This document shows positions 1-7,618 of a stretch of DNA of 50,134 nt, one piece after another; position 1 is the first letter of the stretch, and each line of letters opens with the position of its first letter. Below the pieces are notes generated by a model. It was not told where the DNA came from. It made no database searches and worked only from the letters and a program-made list of their open reading frames with translations. The translations under genes and the position numbers were made by a program. The stretch is from positions 1 through 50,134 of the forward strand of contig CAMEPD010000009.1 of the NCBI GenBank assembly GCA_945931475.1, read 5' to 3'. The stretch comes from an uncultured Muribaculaceae bacterium (GTDB lineage: Bacteria > Bacteroidota > Bacteroidia > Bacteroidales > Muribaculaceae).

Positions 1-50
1 TCGGCCACCAATTGTTCGCCGTCGTGTCCGGTAGTGTTGTGCCGTGCCAT
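1..50 (-). CDS. yraN: YraN/UPF0102 family protein, N-terminus only (cut by window edge)
   Basis: Only the first 16 codons lie in the window, reading leftward from an ATG at 50-48: M-A-R-H-N-T-T-G-H-D-G-E-Q-L-V-A. The pattern of a short polar start followed by G-x-x-G-E-x-L-A/V is typical of YraN (UPF0102), a small predicted nuclease-fold protein of unknown role that often follows rnhB. It is the last visible gene of the minus-strand run headed by the GH3-like gene. Its first 14 coding bases, with the bases just upstream, are duplicated on the far side of the inserted element at 53-190. The identification rests on a very short stretch plus gene order. Confidence 0.7.
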   Translation of the reverse strand, partial: MARHNTTGHDGEQLVA

Positions 51-55
51 AATGC
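37..55. repeat. 19-bp direct repeat, left copy
   Basis: The sequence TTGTGCCGTGCCATAATGC at 37-55 recurs exactly at 191-209. The two copies flank the foldback element, and the last three bases (TGC) also belong to its terminal inverted repeat. This leaves a 16-19 bp target-site-duplication-like repeat. This copy contains the working ATG of yraN (complement of 48-50). The other copy carries an identical but orphaned ATG at 202-204. Confidence 0.85.
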
Positions 56-190
56 TTTTAACTTAAGGATGTTTCAGGTAATTGTAGGGACATCGCTTCG
101 CGATGTATACGTTGCAATGTTCCGATTCTCAACCGCTGACATCGCAAAGCGATGTCCCTACATTCTTTGTCGATTCTTAAGTTAAAAGCA
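53..190. mobile_element. MITE/REP-like foldback element inserted between rnhB and yraN
   Basis: The 138-bp segment has perfect 15-bp terminal inverted repeats, TGCTTTTAACTTAAG at 53-67 and its complement at 176-190. Nested inside is a second inverted repeat of 24 bp (83-106 against 139-162, one mismatch) that begins TGTAGGGACATCGC. Each inner arm is itself a hairpin with a 7-bp ACATCGC/GCGATGT stem. It encodes no transposase and is flanked by a 19-bp direct repeat, so it looks like a non-autonomous insertion. The inner arm recurs near 11.4 kb. Calling it mobile is an inference; a long duplication of this size is unusual for classical insertion sequences. Confidence 0.75.
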
Positions 191-209
191 TTGTGCCGTG
201 CCATAATGC
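191..209. repeat. 19-bp direct repeat, right copy with orphaned yraN start
   Basis: This is the exact second copy of TTGTGCCGTGCCATAATGC. On the minus strand it supplies an ATG at 204-202 located 7 nt after the rnhB stop, which is probably the original yraN start position. From this ATG a 48-codon frame stays open through the whole inserted element and ends in TAA at 60-58, again 7 nt before the real yraN ATG. Confidence 0.85.
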
Positions 210-211
210 AA

Positions 212-808
212 TTAAAAAAGTGTGAGTTGGTTGTCGAGCAGCCGGAATGTCATGCGGTGGTGTTCGGTCGGGCCGTATCGGGCGATGGCCGCGCGGTGGT
301 CGCGCGTGGGGTACCCTTTGTTGATTTCCCAGCGGTAATGAGGAAACAGGGCGCCTAAGCGGTTCATCTCGTCGTCGCGGTAGGTTTTCGCCAGGATTGA
401 TGCGGCGGCAATGTTGGCGAAGCGCCCGTCTCCCTTTACGAAGGTCTGCCAGGGCAAATCGCGGTATGGTTTGAATTTGTTGCCGTCGACTATGACGCTG
501 GTGGGGCGCACCGTCAGGGCATCAAGAGCCCTGTGCATGGCTTCAATCGAGGCGTTGAGTATATTGATGCTGTCAATTTCCTGAGGGGTGCAGATGCCTA
601 CGGCCCAGGCTGTCGCTTCGGCTTCGATGACTTCGCGTAACTGCCGACGTTGCCGGTCGGTGAGCTTCTTCGAGTCGTTGAGCAACTCGTTGTGGAAGTC
701 GTCGGGGAGAATCACGGCGGCGGCATAGACCGGGCCTGCCAGGCAGCCGCGTCCGGCCTCGTCGCATCCGGCCTCAAAGCCTCCGGGAGTGAAACATACA
801 GGGAGCAT
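212..808 (-). CDS. rnhB: Ribonuclease HII
   Basis: This enzyme cleaves the RNA strand of RNA-DNA hybrids and nicks at single ribonucleotides in DNA, in the cytoplasm. The 198-aa length is typical. The N-terminus has the signature G-C-D-E-A-G-R-G with the catalytic Asp16 and Glu17. A later V-D-G-N-K stretch and the A-A-A-S-I-L-A-K-T segment also fit the family. The start is the ATG at 806-808, 9 nt after the upstream acyltransferase gene, so the two are probably co-transcribed. The stop lies just before the direct repeat that borders the foldback element, and yraN follows it. Confidence 0.95.
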   Translation of the reverse strand: MLPVCFTPGGFEAGCDEAGRGCLAGPVYAAAVILPDDFHNELLNDSKKLTDRQRRQLREVIEAEATAWAVGICTPQEIDSINILNASIEAMHRALDALTVRPTSVIVDGNKFKPYRDLPWQTFVKGDGRFANIAAASILAKTYRDDEMNRLGALFPHYRWEINKGYPTRDHRAAIARYGPTEHHRMTFRLLDNQLTLF

Positions 809-817
809 TGTGAGGCG

Positions 818-1945
818 TTACAGTGGTTTGCGCCATGTGCAGCGGCGACGGTGCTGACGTGTCTCGAAGTACTGCCACTGCTCCTGCACCTTGGCGTTGT
901 CGGCCAGTTCGGGGTTCGATTCGGCGAATTTGAAGTGATTCTTGTTGAAGTAGGGAATCAAGTCGGTGAATAGCAGTGCGTTGACGCCGCGGTTCTGATA
1001 CTCGGGCTTGACGGCGATGAGCAGCAGGTCGACACCGTCTGACTTGCCGCGGAGGGCGCGCAGCAGGTGCCACCACCCGAATGGGAAGAGGCGTCCGCGG
1101 CTCTTTTGCAGCGCAGCCGAGAACGACTGGATGGAGATGCCCACTCCCACCAGTTGGTCTTTCTCGTCGACGATGAGGGTGAGCAGCTCAAGGTTGAGTA
1201 TGCCCAGATACATCTTTATATAGTACTGAATCTGGCGCGGAGTGAGCGGGCAGTAGCCGTATAGCTTGTCGTAAGCCTCGTTGATGAGGTTGAAGAGGGC
1301 CTCGCCGTACTCCTTTTTCACACGCTTGCGCGAGGTGTATTTGAGCACGCGCAGGTTGTTGCGTCGCTTCACTATCTCGGCGATGCGGGTGTATTTTTCG
1401 GGTACTTCGGGGGGTACGACCATCCGGAATTCGTGCCACTCGGCCTCCTTCTCGAAGCCCATGCGCTTCATGTGGTCGACGTAGTAGGGGTAGTTGTAGA
1501 TGGTGGCCATGGTGCCCACTTCGTCGTAACCGAAGGTGAGCATCCCTTCGTGATCCATGTCGGTGAATCCGAGCGGTCCGACAATGGAGTCCATCCCCTT
1601 GGAACGCCCCCAGTCGCCGGCGGCCTTGAACAGGGCGTCGGCTACCTCGGCGTCGTCGATGAAATCGAGGAAGCCGAAGCGCATGCTCCGTGAGTTGCAG
1701 CGCTCGTTCTCAACCGAGTTGATTATGCCGGTGATGCGTCCCACGGGCTTGCCGTCGCGGTAGGCCATGAACGACTGGGCCTCACAGAAATCGAAGGCCG
1801 GATTTTTCGAGGGGGTAAGTGTGTTGATGTCGTCGGTCCTCAACGGCGGCACATAGCAGGGGTTGTCGCGGTAGAGGTCGACGCCGAATTTTACAAATTT
1901 ACGCAGGTCGCTGCGTGAGGTGGAAATCGGTTTTACGGTAACCAT
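818..1945 (-). CDS. GNAT-like N-acyltransferase family protein
   Basis: The 375-aa soluble protein has no signal peptide. It begins V-K-P-I-S-T-S-R-S-D-L-R-K-F and has two GNAT-like halves. The N-terminal half carries R-D-G-K-P-V-G-R-I-T-G near residues 63-73, and the C-terminal half has A-V-K-P-E-Y-Q-N-R-G-V, which resembles the acetyl-CoA pyrophosphate-binding loop. It looks like the double-GNAT proteins common in Bacteroidetes, whose substrates are generally unknown. It lies 22 nt after the pseudokinase gene and 9 nt before rnhB in the same run. The substrate cannot be read from the sequence. Confidence 0.75.
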   Translation of the reverse strand: MVTVKPISTSRSDLRKFVKFGVDLYRDNPCYVPPLRTDDINTLTPSKNPAFDFCEAQSFMAYRDGKPVGRITGIINSVENERCNSRSMRFGFLDFIDDAEVADALFKAAGDWGRSKGMDSIVGPLGFTDMDHEGMLTFGYDEVGTMATIYNYPYYVDHMKRMGFEKEAEWHEFRMVVPPEVPEKYTRIAEIVKRRNNLRVLKYTSRKRVKKEYGEALFNLINEAYDKLYGYCPLTPRQIQYYIKMYLGILNLELLTLIVDEKDQLVGVGISIQSFSAALQKSRGRLFPFGWWHLLRALRGKSDGVDLLLIAVKPEYQNRGVNALLFTDLIPYFNKNHFKFAESNPELADNAKVQEQWQYFETRQHRRRCTWRKPL

Positions 1946-1967
1946 TGGAAGAAATTATAGAACCTGC

Positions 1968-2711
1968 CTATAATGCGGGGTGTCTCCAGACAAACCAGCC
2001 CAGAATAAGCACCATGGCAAAAAGGAATGTGATAATGAGAAGATACAGGCGGCGGTCGGAACGTCCGTCGACGGCGTTGCGCACCGAGTCGATGTCGCGG
2101 TAACGGGCCTGCTCGCGCGGGTAACGGCAACGGCGTGCCACGGTGCGCAGCCGCTGCGATTCGTTGCCGGTGGCGTCGAGCACCTCCCGGAGCACCTCTC
2201 CGTAGCTGTTGAGGTCCTCGGTTATGTCGGCCGGTGTGAGGTGTTCATGCTGGTCGAAGCCTACGTCGATGATTTTCAGGTTGCCTATGTCCTGTGTGAA
2301 GATTATCGATTCGGGGCGGATGGGCTTGTGGATGATATGGTTCTTCTGGATATAGGCAACAGCGTCGAGCAGCTGGTGCACAACCTTCTGCTCCATTTCG
2401 GGGGTGACTTTCCCCCGGTCGATGAGCTTGCGCAGCGAGTCGCCGTAGACATCATCGGTGATGATGCACATCCCCAGGCCGGGTACCTCCTCGAAATCGT
2501 TGATCATCACGATGTTGGGGTGGCACAGGTTATAGCGCACGTCGAACTCGCGTTCCATCATCGCGCGATACTTCGGGTCGTCGCGATACTCGGGGGCAAG
2601 TGTCTTGAGCATCACCCATTTGCCATGTTTTTTGGCGGTATATACATGATAGAACTCCTCGTCCCATTCGGGCAGGTGTTCAATCTCGGTCCATTTTTCG
2701 TGCGGTTCCAA
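1968..2711 (-). CDS. Membrane-anchored protein kinase-like protein, probable pseudokinase
   Basis: The 247-aa protein has the layout of a eukaryotic-type Ser/Thr kinase. It shows a beta-3 lysine (V-M-L-K, Lys36), an alpha-C glutamate (M-E-R-E-F, Glu54), a hinge-like I-I-T-D-D-V-Y and D-V-G at 149-151 in place of DFG. The catalytic loop HRDLKPEN is H-K-P-I-R-P-E-S at 128-135, so the catalytic Asp is Pro, the Lys is Arg and the metal-binding Asn is Ser. Nucleotide binding is possible but normal phosphotransfer is unlikely. A hydrophobic segment at about 222-242 would anchor the C-terminus, leaving the kinase domain in the cytoplasm. The glycine-rich loop is not recognisable. The only plausible start is TTG at 2711, because an in-frame stop lies five codons upstream. 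Confidence 0.8.
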   Translation of the reverse strand: MEPHEKWTEIEHLPEWDEEFYHVYTAKKHGKWVMLKTLAPEYRDDPKYRAMMEREFDVRYNLCHPNIVMINDFEEVPGLGMCIITDDVYGDSLRKLIDRGKVTPEMEQKVVHQLLDAVAYIQKNHIIHKPIRPESIIFTQDIGNLKIIDVGFDQHEHLTPADITEDLNSYGEVLREVLDATGNESQRLRTVARRCRYPREQARYRDIDSVRNAVDGRSDRRLYLLIITFLFAMVLILGWFVWRHPAL

Positions 2712-2738
2712 TTCTCGGGAGGGTTAGGTGGTAGGTGG

Positions 2739-3446
2739 TCAGTTTGCTTGGGGTAGTGCCGGAGCGGAATCGACCGGCGGCAGCAACACGGCGGGATTCT
2801 CCTCGATGAACTTCTTCTCGCGGGTGTTGTCGAAGTAGAGGATGTGCATACGGTCGCTGCCGGGGAGGTTGATTTTCACGGCGTCGACGTCGGCTACCAT
2901 GGCGCGTCCCAGGATGCGCTGCACGTAGAGCACATTGCTGAGGAACCCGAGCATATCGGCCTCGGATGTTACAAAGAAGGGTTCTGCGGCGTAGACTCCG
3001 CGGCCGCTTTCGATGATGGCGTTGGCAATCATGTCGCAGCGGGCGGCCACGTTGCGGGTGTGCTGCATCTCTTCGACGGTCTTGTCGGGGCGAAGTTCGT
3101 TGGCCTTGAGGTCGAGCAGCAGCAGCTCGAACGATACGGGGTTGAGCTTGAGGGCGCTGTCGGCAAGGGCTGCCGCGCGGCTGTAATCTTTATCGGCAAG
3201 GGCTGCCTTGATTTCAGGGAAAGTGTCGGTGGGGTTGTAGCCGGGTGTCAGGGCGAAACCGTAGTACACTTCGGCCACATCGGCCGGGGTGAGGCCGGTG
3301 TCGACACGTTCGAAGCGGTCGAGAAGGTCATTGTATCGAGCGCGGTTCATGGACATGTTCACGTCCATGGCATTATAGTCGATTTTCGCCTGCATCGCGC
3401 AGAAGCAGGCTGCTAAAACGAATAGAAGGATAGCTGATTTCTTCAA
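2739..3446 (-). CDS. DUF4919 family exported protein
   Basis: The 235-aa protein begins with a signal peptide (M-K-K-S-A-I-L-L-F-V-L-A-A-C-F-C-A-M-Q-A, cleavage near 20). The mature part has D-Y-N-A-M-D near its start and helical, TPR-like segments (D-Y-S-R-A-A-A-L-A-D-S-A-L-K-L-N-P). It ends with I-L-Y-F-D-N-T-R-E-K and a proline-rich tail. This matches DUF4919, a periplasmic or envelope family of Bacteroidetes without assigned function. The start is TTG at 3446; no ATG lies between it and the nearest in-frame stop upstream. It precedes the pseudokinase gene by 27 nt. Confidence 0.75.
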   Translation of the reverse strand: MKKSAILLFVLAACFCAMQAKIDYNAMDVNMSMNRARYNDLLDRFERVDTGLTPADVAEVYYGFALTPGYNPTDTFPEIKAALADKDYSRAAALADSALKLNPVSFELLLLDLKANELRPDKTVEEMQHTRNVAARCDMIANAIIESGRGVYAAEPFFVTSEADMLGFLSNVLYVQRILGRAMVADVDAVKINLPGSDRMHILYFDNTREKKFIEENPAVLLPPVDSAPALPQAN

Positions 3447-3497
3447 AACAGTAGGGTATTAATATTTGGTTATCCGGCACTGATGGCCGGGTTTTAT

Positions 3498-4898
3498 TCA
3501 GTTCATTGTCTTGCCCGCGATTTCCATGATGGTGCGGGGTATCCCGGTATTGTCTTTCATCGACGAGAAGCGCTCAGCGCCTACGCCGACGGCGAAAACC
3601 GGCACGGGGTTGCCGGTGTGCTTGGTCGAGGTCCAGCCGATGCCCGAACAGTCGTTGAGTACCTTGAAAACGAGCGTCGAGAAGGCGTTGAAGTTGGCGT
3701 AGAGGGTCTCCTGGTCGCTGATCTGGTTGCGTTTCTCGAATATTTCGTTGAAGAGGTTCTTCAGTTCGGCTGTCTGTTGCTCGGTAGGTTTAACAACGCT
3801 CCAGAACCCGAGATTATTGCGGAGGTACTCCTCCATGTCGTCCCAGCGGTATGCCATACGCGACACAAGAAGCCCCTTGCAGTAGTCGCTGAAGGCCTCT
3901 TTCGATACTTTCTGCGATTTGAGCATATCCAGATAGGCTGCATAGCCGGTGAAGTTGTTGCCGAGCGACACGCCGCCGGTCTCATGGTCGGCGGTAACCA
4001 CGATCAGTGTTTCGTCGGGATGTGCCTTGTAGAAATCGAATACCTGTGCGAGGGTCTTGTCGAACTCTATGGTCTCGATGATGGCGGTGCCTCCGTCGTT
4101 GCCGTGCTCGGCGTGGTCGATGCTGCCCCCTTCAATCATCATGAAGAAGCGGTCGGGATTGGTGCGCTGCAGGTGGTTGATGCCGGCGGCGGTCATCTGC
4201 GGCAGGGTCAGGGCGCCGGGTACGGAGTCGATGGCATAGCCGATGCTCCAGGGTGTTTCGATGTTGTGGCTCAGCAGGAGCAGACGGTCACATACTGTGT
4301 CGACGTTCTCGATGCCGTAGACTACCTTCACGTTGTTCTGTGCGAAGATGTCGAGCACACCGGTGTCTTTGCCCTCCTTGTCGCGGGCACCGCTGAGACC
4401 GGCGCCGGCGGCGAACTGATAACCCGATTCGGCAAGCTGACGGTCGACTGTGGTGTATTCGCGGCGGTTAGGCACGTGGGCGTAGAATGCGCCGGGGGTG
4501 GCGTCGTCGATTGCCACGCTCGTCACCAGGCCGATGCCCCAGCCGTCGTCGAAGAGCATCTTGGCCATAGAGATTACGGCGGTGGTGTCGGGGCCCATGC
4601 CCAACATGCTGTTGCGGGTCTTGTAGCCGGTGGAGAGCGCTGTGCCGGCGGCTGCCGAATCAGTCACGTCCGACGAGGCCGAGCGGGTGGTGGCCAGGCT
4701 CGCTACCGGGAACTGAGTCATCGTCAGCCCCTCGGAATTGCCGAGCACCTGGCGAGTATAGGCGTTGGCGCTCATTACCGCGCCGTGGCCCATGCCGTCT
4801 CCTATGCAATAGAAGATGTATTTCGGGGTGCTGTCGGCCCACGCCGTGGCGGCGGCGCCGAGCATCATTGAGGTAATTATCAGATTGCGTAATCTCAT
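3498..4898 (-). CDS. Alkaline phosphatase (PhoA family)
   Basis: The 466-aa exported phosphomonoesterase has a signal peptide ending near A-W-A-D-S (residue 21). Family residues are visible: metal ligand Asp34 in G-D-G-M-G, nucleophile Ser81 in D-S-A-A-A-G-T-A, and T-P-G-A-F-Y-A-H-V-P-N-R with a likely phosphate-binding Arg145. Further metal ligands are Glu256, Asp261 and His265 in E-G-G-S-I-D-H-A-E-H, Asp304-His305 in T-A-D-H-E-T-G-G, and the last His in T-K-H-T-G-N. It releases inorganic phosphate from organic esters in the periplasm. It follows the GH3-like gene by 13 nt, so it is likely co-transcribed. No Pho-type operator was recognised. Confidence 0.93.
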   Translation of the reverse strand: MRLRNLIITSMMLGAAATAWADSTPKYIFYCIGDGMGHGAVMSANAYTRQVLGNSEGLTMTQFPVASLATTRSASSDVTDSAAAGTALSTGYKTRNSMLGMGPDTTAVISMAKMLFDDGWGIGLVTSVAIDDATPGAFYAHVPNRREYTTVDRQLAESGYQFAAGAGLSGARDKEGKDTGVLDIFAQNNVKVVYGIENVDTVCDRLLLLSHNIETPWSIGYAIDSVPGALTLPQMTAAGINHLQRTNPDRFFMMIEGGSIDHAEHGNDGGTAIIETIEFDKTLAQVFDFYKAHPDETLIVVTADHETGGVSLGNNFTGYAAYLDMLKSQKVSKEAFSDYCKGLLVSRMAYRWDDMEEYLRNNLGFWSVVKPTEQQTAELKNLFNEIFEKRNQISDQETLYANFNAFSTLVFKVLNDCSGIGWTSTKHTGNPVPVFAVGVGAERFSSMKDNTGIPRTIMEIAGKTMN

Positions 4899-4911
4899 GG
4901 CTGTATGTCGT

Positions 4912-6438
4912 TTATTCGGTTAATGACTGGTTCATGGCGAGCATCGGGTCGATGAACGAGCGGTCGTTGCTCAGGCGCGGTACCTTGCGCTGTCCGCCGA
5001 GCTTGCCTGTGGAGGCCAGCCAGCGGTCGAACAGACCGGGCCGGGCTTCGATTACCTGCAGCCGGTCAAGGAACAGCCCCCCGGCGCGTTTGGCCTGATA
5101 GTCGGAGTTCTGTTTCTGCAGCTCGCTGTCGAGCAGGTTGGCAAATTTCTCCATGTCGCCGGGTTTGCGGGCGAACTCTATGAGCCACTGATGGCGGCCG
5201 CGGGTACGGTCGCCGGCATACACCGGAGCGGCCGTGTAGTTGAGCGCCTCGGCGTGCGTAAGCCGGCAGGCGGCTTCGAGGGCGGCGTCGGTGTTGTAGA
5301 CCATTACCTCCTCGCCGAAGGCGTTGATGAAGTGGCGGGTGCGCCCGGCTATGGTGAAGGTCAGCGGCGCGGTGCCGGTAACTCTGATTGTGTCGCCGAT
5401 GCGGTAGCGCCAAAGTCCGTTGGATGAAGTGATTACCAGCTCGTAGACCTGGCCGGGACGGGCCTCCCACACCGCAATGGTCTGCGGGGCGGCTTCATTC
5501 CATTCGCTCTCGGGAATCAGCTCATAATAAGTGTCGGTGTTCATCAGCAGCTCCATGTCGGGAGCGCCGATACGGTGCTGCACGCCAAAGAACCCCTCGG
5601 AGGCGTTGTAGTTCTCCCAGTAGCGCATTTTCGCGGGGTCGGTGATGTGGGCGTACTGCTCGCGGTATGGCCCGAAGGCTATGCCGCCGTGGAAGAATAC
5701 CTCGAGGTTGGGCCACACCTGATGGATGTTGTCGGCGCCGGTGGCGGCAAGCACCCCTTTGAGCACGGTCAGGAACCACGACGGCACACCCGAGATGGAA
5801 CGCACATCCTTGCTCGCCGAGGCCTCGATGAGCCGCGGCAGCTTCTCGGTCCAGTCGGACATCAGTGCGATGCTCTTCGACGGGATGCGTACCAGGTTGA
5901 CCAGCGGATTGATGCGGTCGATGAGTGTGGCCGACAGGTCGCCTACCTTGACCCCTGAGGGTAGTCCGGCGATTTCGTTGGCGAAGCTGCCCCCGAGTAT
6001 GAAATTCTTGCCGCCGAACAGATGGCTCTCGGGGTAGGCGTCGAGGTACGATGCCAGCGAGTACGCGGCTCCGGCGTAATGGTTGTCGTTGAGGGCGCGC
6101 CGCGTGATGGGTACATATTTGCTCTTGCCATCGGAGGTGCCCGACGACTGGGCGAAGCGGCGACAGACGCCGGGCCAGAGCATATCACTCCCGCCGCTCA
6201 CCATCCGCTCGATGTATGGGCGGATGTCGGCGTATTGTGTAAGCGGAAGACCTTGGAAATTAGCGGCTCCCTTGATATTGTCGAATCCGTGCTCGTGACC
6301 CCAGACGGTGCCACGGCCACGGCTCAGCAGCTCCACAAGCAGTTTCTGCTGCGAGAGGGCGCACTGCTCCTGAGCACGGCGTTCGGCCGCGCATATCTGG
6401 CGCATCATCGGGCGCGATATGTTGGTCAGATCAAGCAT
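4912..6438 (-). CDS. GH3 auxin-responsive promoter family protein (acyl-adenylating enzyme-like)
   Basis: From the ATG at 6438 the protein is 508 aa; an upstream in-frame TTG at 6480 would add 14 residues that do not look conserved. The sequence carries the GH3 adenylating signature A-Q-S-S-G-T-S-D-G-K-S-K-Y-V-P, a Y-N-A-S-E-G-F-F-G stretch and W-R-Y-R-I-G-D-T-I-R-V. These are the ATP-binding motifs of the acyl-adenylate superfamily. Plant GH3 enzymes conjugate amino acids to hormones, but the bacterial homologues have no settled substrate. It heads the seven-gene minus-strand run and faces the divergent yicC gene. Confidence 0.85.
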   Translation of the reverse strand: MLDLTNISRPMMRQICAAERRAQEQCALSQQKLLVELLSRGRGTVWGHEHGFDNIKGAANFQGLPLTQYADIRPYIERMVSGGSDMLWPGVCRRFAQSSGTSDGKSKYVPITRRALNDNHYAGAAYSLASYLDAYPESHLFGGKNFILGGSFANEIAGLPSGVKVGDLSATLIDRINPLVNLVRIPSKSIALMSDWTEKLPRLIEASASKDVRSISGVPSWFLTVLKGVLAATGADNIHQVWPNLEVFFHGGIAFGPYREQYAHITDPAKMRYWENYNASEGFFGVQHRIGAPDMELLMNTDTYYELIPESEWNEAAPQTIAVWEARPGQVYELVITSSNGLWRYRIGDTIRVTGTAPLTFTIAGRTRHFINAFGEEVMVYNTDAALEAACRLTHAEALNYTAAPVYAGDRTRGRHQWLIEFARKPGDMEKFANLLDSELQKQNSDYQAKRAGGLFLDRLQVIEARPGLFDRWLASTGKLGGQRKVPRLSNDRSFIDPMLAMNQSLTE

Positions 6439-6692
6439 TTTCAGTCGGCAGGGGTTACGTGAATCCCTTTTAAGCGGCAAATTTAAGGTTTTTATTCCAC
6501 CCGACTCGCCTTTCGACTCCTAAATTTATTTAAAATATGCGGGCTCGCCCTCTGCGTACGAATAATTTTTGCCGATGAGGCGAAAGTGTATGAAATTTTA
6601 GGGAAATTAAGGGAAATTTAATAACTTTGCGGTTGAATCATGAGCCGGTTGCCACCATGCGGCAACGGCTCTGTGTACAGACCCTAATCACC
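6439..6692. other. Divergent intergenic region between GH3-like gene and yicC
   Basis: About 250 bp of AT-rich sequence separates the two divergently transcribed genes. On the plus strand it contains the yicC promoter candidate at 6622-6629. I could not find a comparably clear TAnnTTTG box for the minus-strand cluster. No ORF of note is visible. Confidence 0.6.
6622..6629 (+). promoter_or_regulatory. Bacteroidetes -7 box for yicC-gmk-nadD
   Basis: TAACTTTG fits the Bacteroidetes -7 consensus TAnnTTTG and lies in a very AT-rich stretch about 65 nt upstream of the yicC ATG. No good TTG is seen at the expected -33 distance, so the call depends on the -7 box and position. Confidence 0.55.
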
Positions 6693-7568
6693 ATGGTATA
6701 CTCAATGACCGGATTCGGCAGTGCCGTTGTCGAATTCACAACCAAGAAATTCACATTCGAACTGAAATCGTTGAACTCCAAGCAACTTGACCTGTCGCTG
6801 CGCGTGCCGGTGGGTTACCGCCCGCTCGAGGCCGAGATGCGCTCCATCGTATCGCAGCGCCTCGAACGCGGCAAGGTGGAACTCGTGATGTACGTCGAGA
6901 ACACCGGCTGCGATTCGGCCGTGCAAATCAACACAGCGGCGCTCCAGGGCTATAAGAAGCAGATTGAGCAGGTTTCGGATGCGCTCGGCATCCCCGAGCC
7001 CGACGACTGGTACAGTGTGTTGCTGCGTTTCCCCGATTCAGTGAAGGGCGAGACGGCCGTTGAACTCTCCGATGGTGAGCGCGAAGCGGTGCTCGAAGGT
7101 GTGCGTCAGGCTGTCGACCGGCTCATGGAATACCGTGCCGCCGAGGGCCACAAACTCGACGAATTCTTCCGCGTGCGCATCGACCGTATCAAGGCCCTGC
7201 TCGAACAGGTACCTCACTACGAGACCGAACGCCTGGTGAAAATCCGCACCCGCATCGAGGATGCCCTCAAGTCGATACCACAGGTCGAGTACGACAAGGG
7301 CCGCTTCGAACAGGAGATGATTTTCTATATCGAAAAGCTCGACATCTCCGAAGAGAAACAGCGCCTGACACAGCACCTTAAGTACTTCATAGAGACCCTC
7401 GACGCCAAGCCAGGCCAGGGGAAGAAGCTCGGCTTTATCTCGCAGGAGATGGGCCGCGAAATCAACACCCTCGGCTCGAAGAGCAACCACGCCGAGCTGC
7501 AGATTCTCGTGGTGAAGATGAAGGACGAGCTCGAGCAGATCAAGGAACAGGTGCTCAACGCCATGTGA
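6693..7568 (+). CDS. yicC: YicC family endoribonuclease
   Basis: The start is the ATG at 6693, giving 291 aa and the family's characteristic N-terminus M-V-Y-S-M-T-G-F-G; a TTG at 6627 would add 22 unsupported residues. The typical closing region G-K-K-L-G-F-I-S-Q-E-M-G-R-E-I-N-T-L-G-S-K is also present. YicC proteins are cytoplasmic, and members in other bacteria act as RNases that promote sRNA or mRNA turnover. The gene is followed 50 nt later by gmk, a pairing that recurs in many bacteria, then by nadD. The stop codon is at 7566-7568. Confidence 0.93.
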   Translation: MVYSMTGFGSAVVEFTTKKFTFELKSLNSKQLDLSLRVPVGYRPLEAEMRSIVSQRLERGKVELVMYVENTGCDSAVQINTAALQGYKKQIEQVSDALGIPEPDDWYSVLLRFPDSVKGETAVELSDGEREAVLEGVRQAVDRLMEYRAAEGHKLDEFFRVRIDRIKALLEQVPHYETERLVKIRTRIEDALKSIPQVEYDKGRFEQEMIFYIEKLDISEEKQRLTQHLKYFIETLDAKPGQGKKLGFISQEMGREINTLGSKSNHAELQILVVKMKDELEQIKEQVLNAM

Positions 7569-7618
7569 TTGCCAACAGCCTCTTACAAATATAATACCCT
7601 AAAGACACTTCTACAGCA

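Noticed and set aside
53-190. A transposase or integrase encoded in the foldback element
   Set aside because: The element is 138 bp with only a short open frame; no catalytic motif can fit.
58-204. 48-codon frame through the foldback element as an independent gene
   Set aside because: Only its first codons come from duplicated yraN; the rest is repeat sequence. I treat it as a by-product of the insertion, though it may matter for coupling.
3483-4871. Long plus-strand ORF of 462 codons opposite the alkaline phosphatase gene
   Set aside because: It is a shadow frame caused by high GC at codon third positions. The minus-strand frame has a full set of alkaline phosphatase motifs, while this one has Gly/Val/Ala/His-rich, motif-free sequence.
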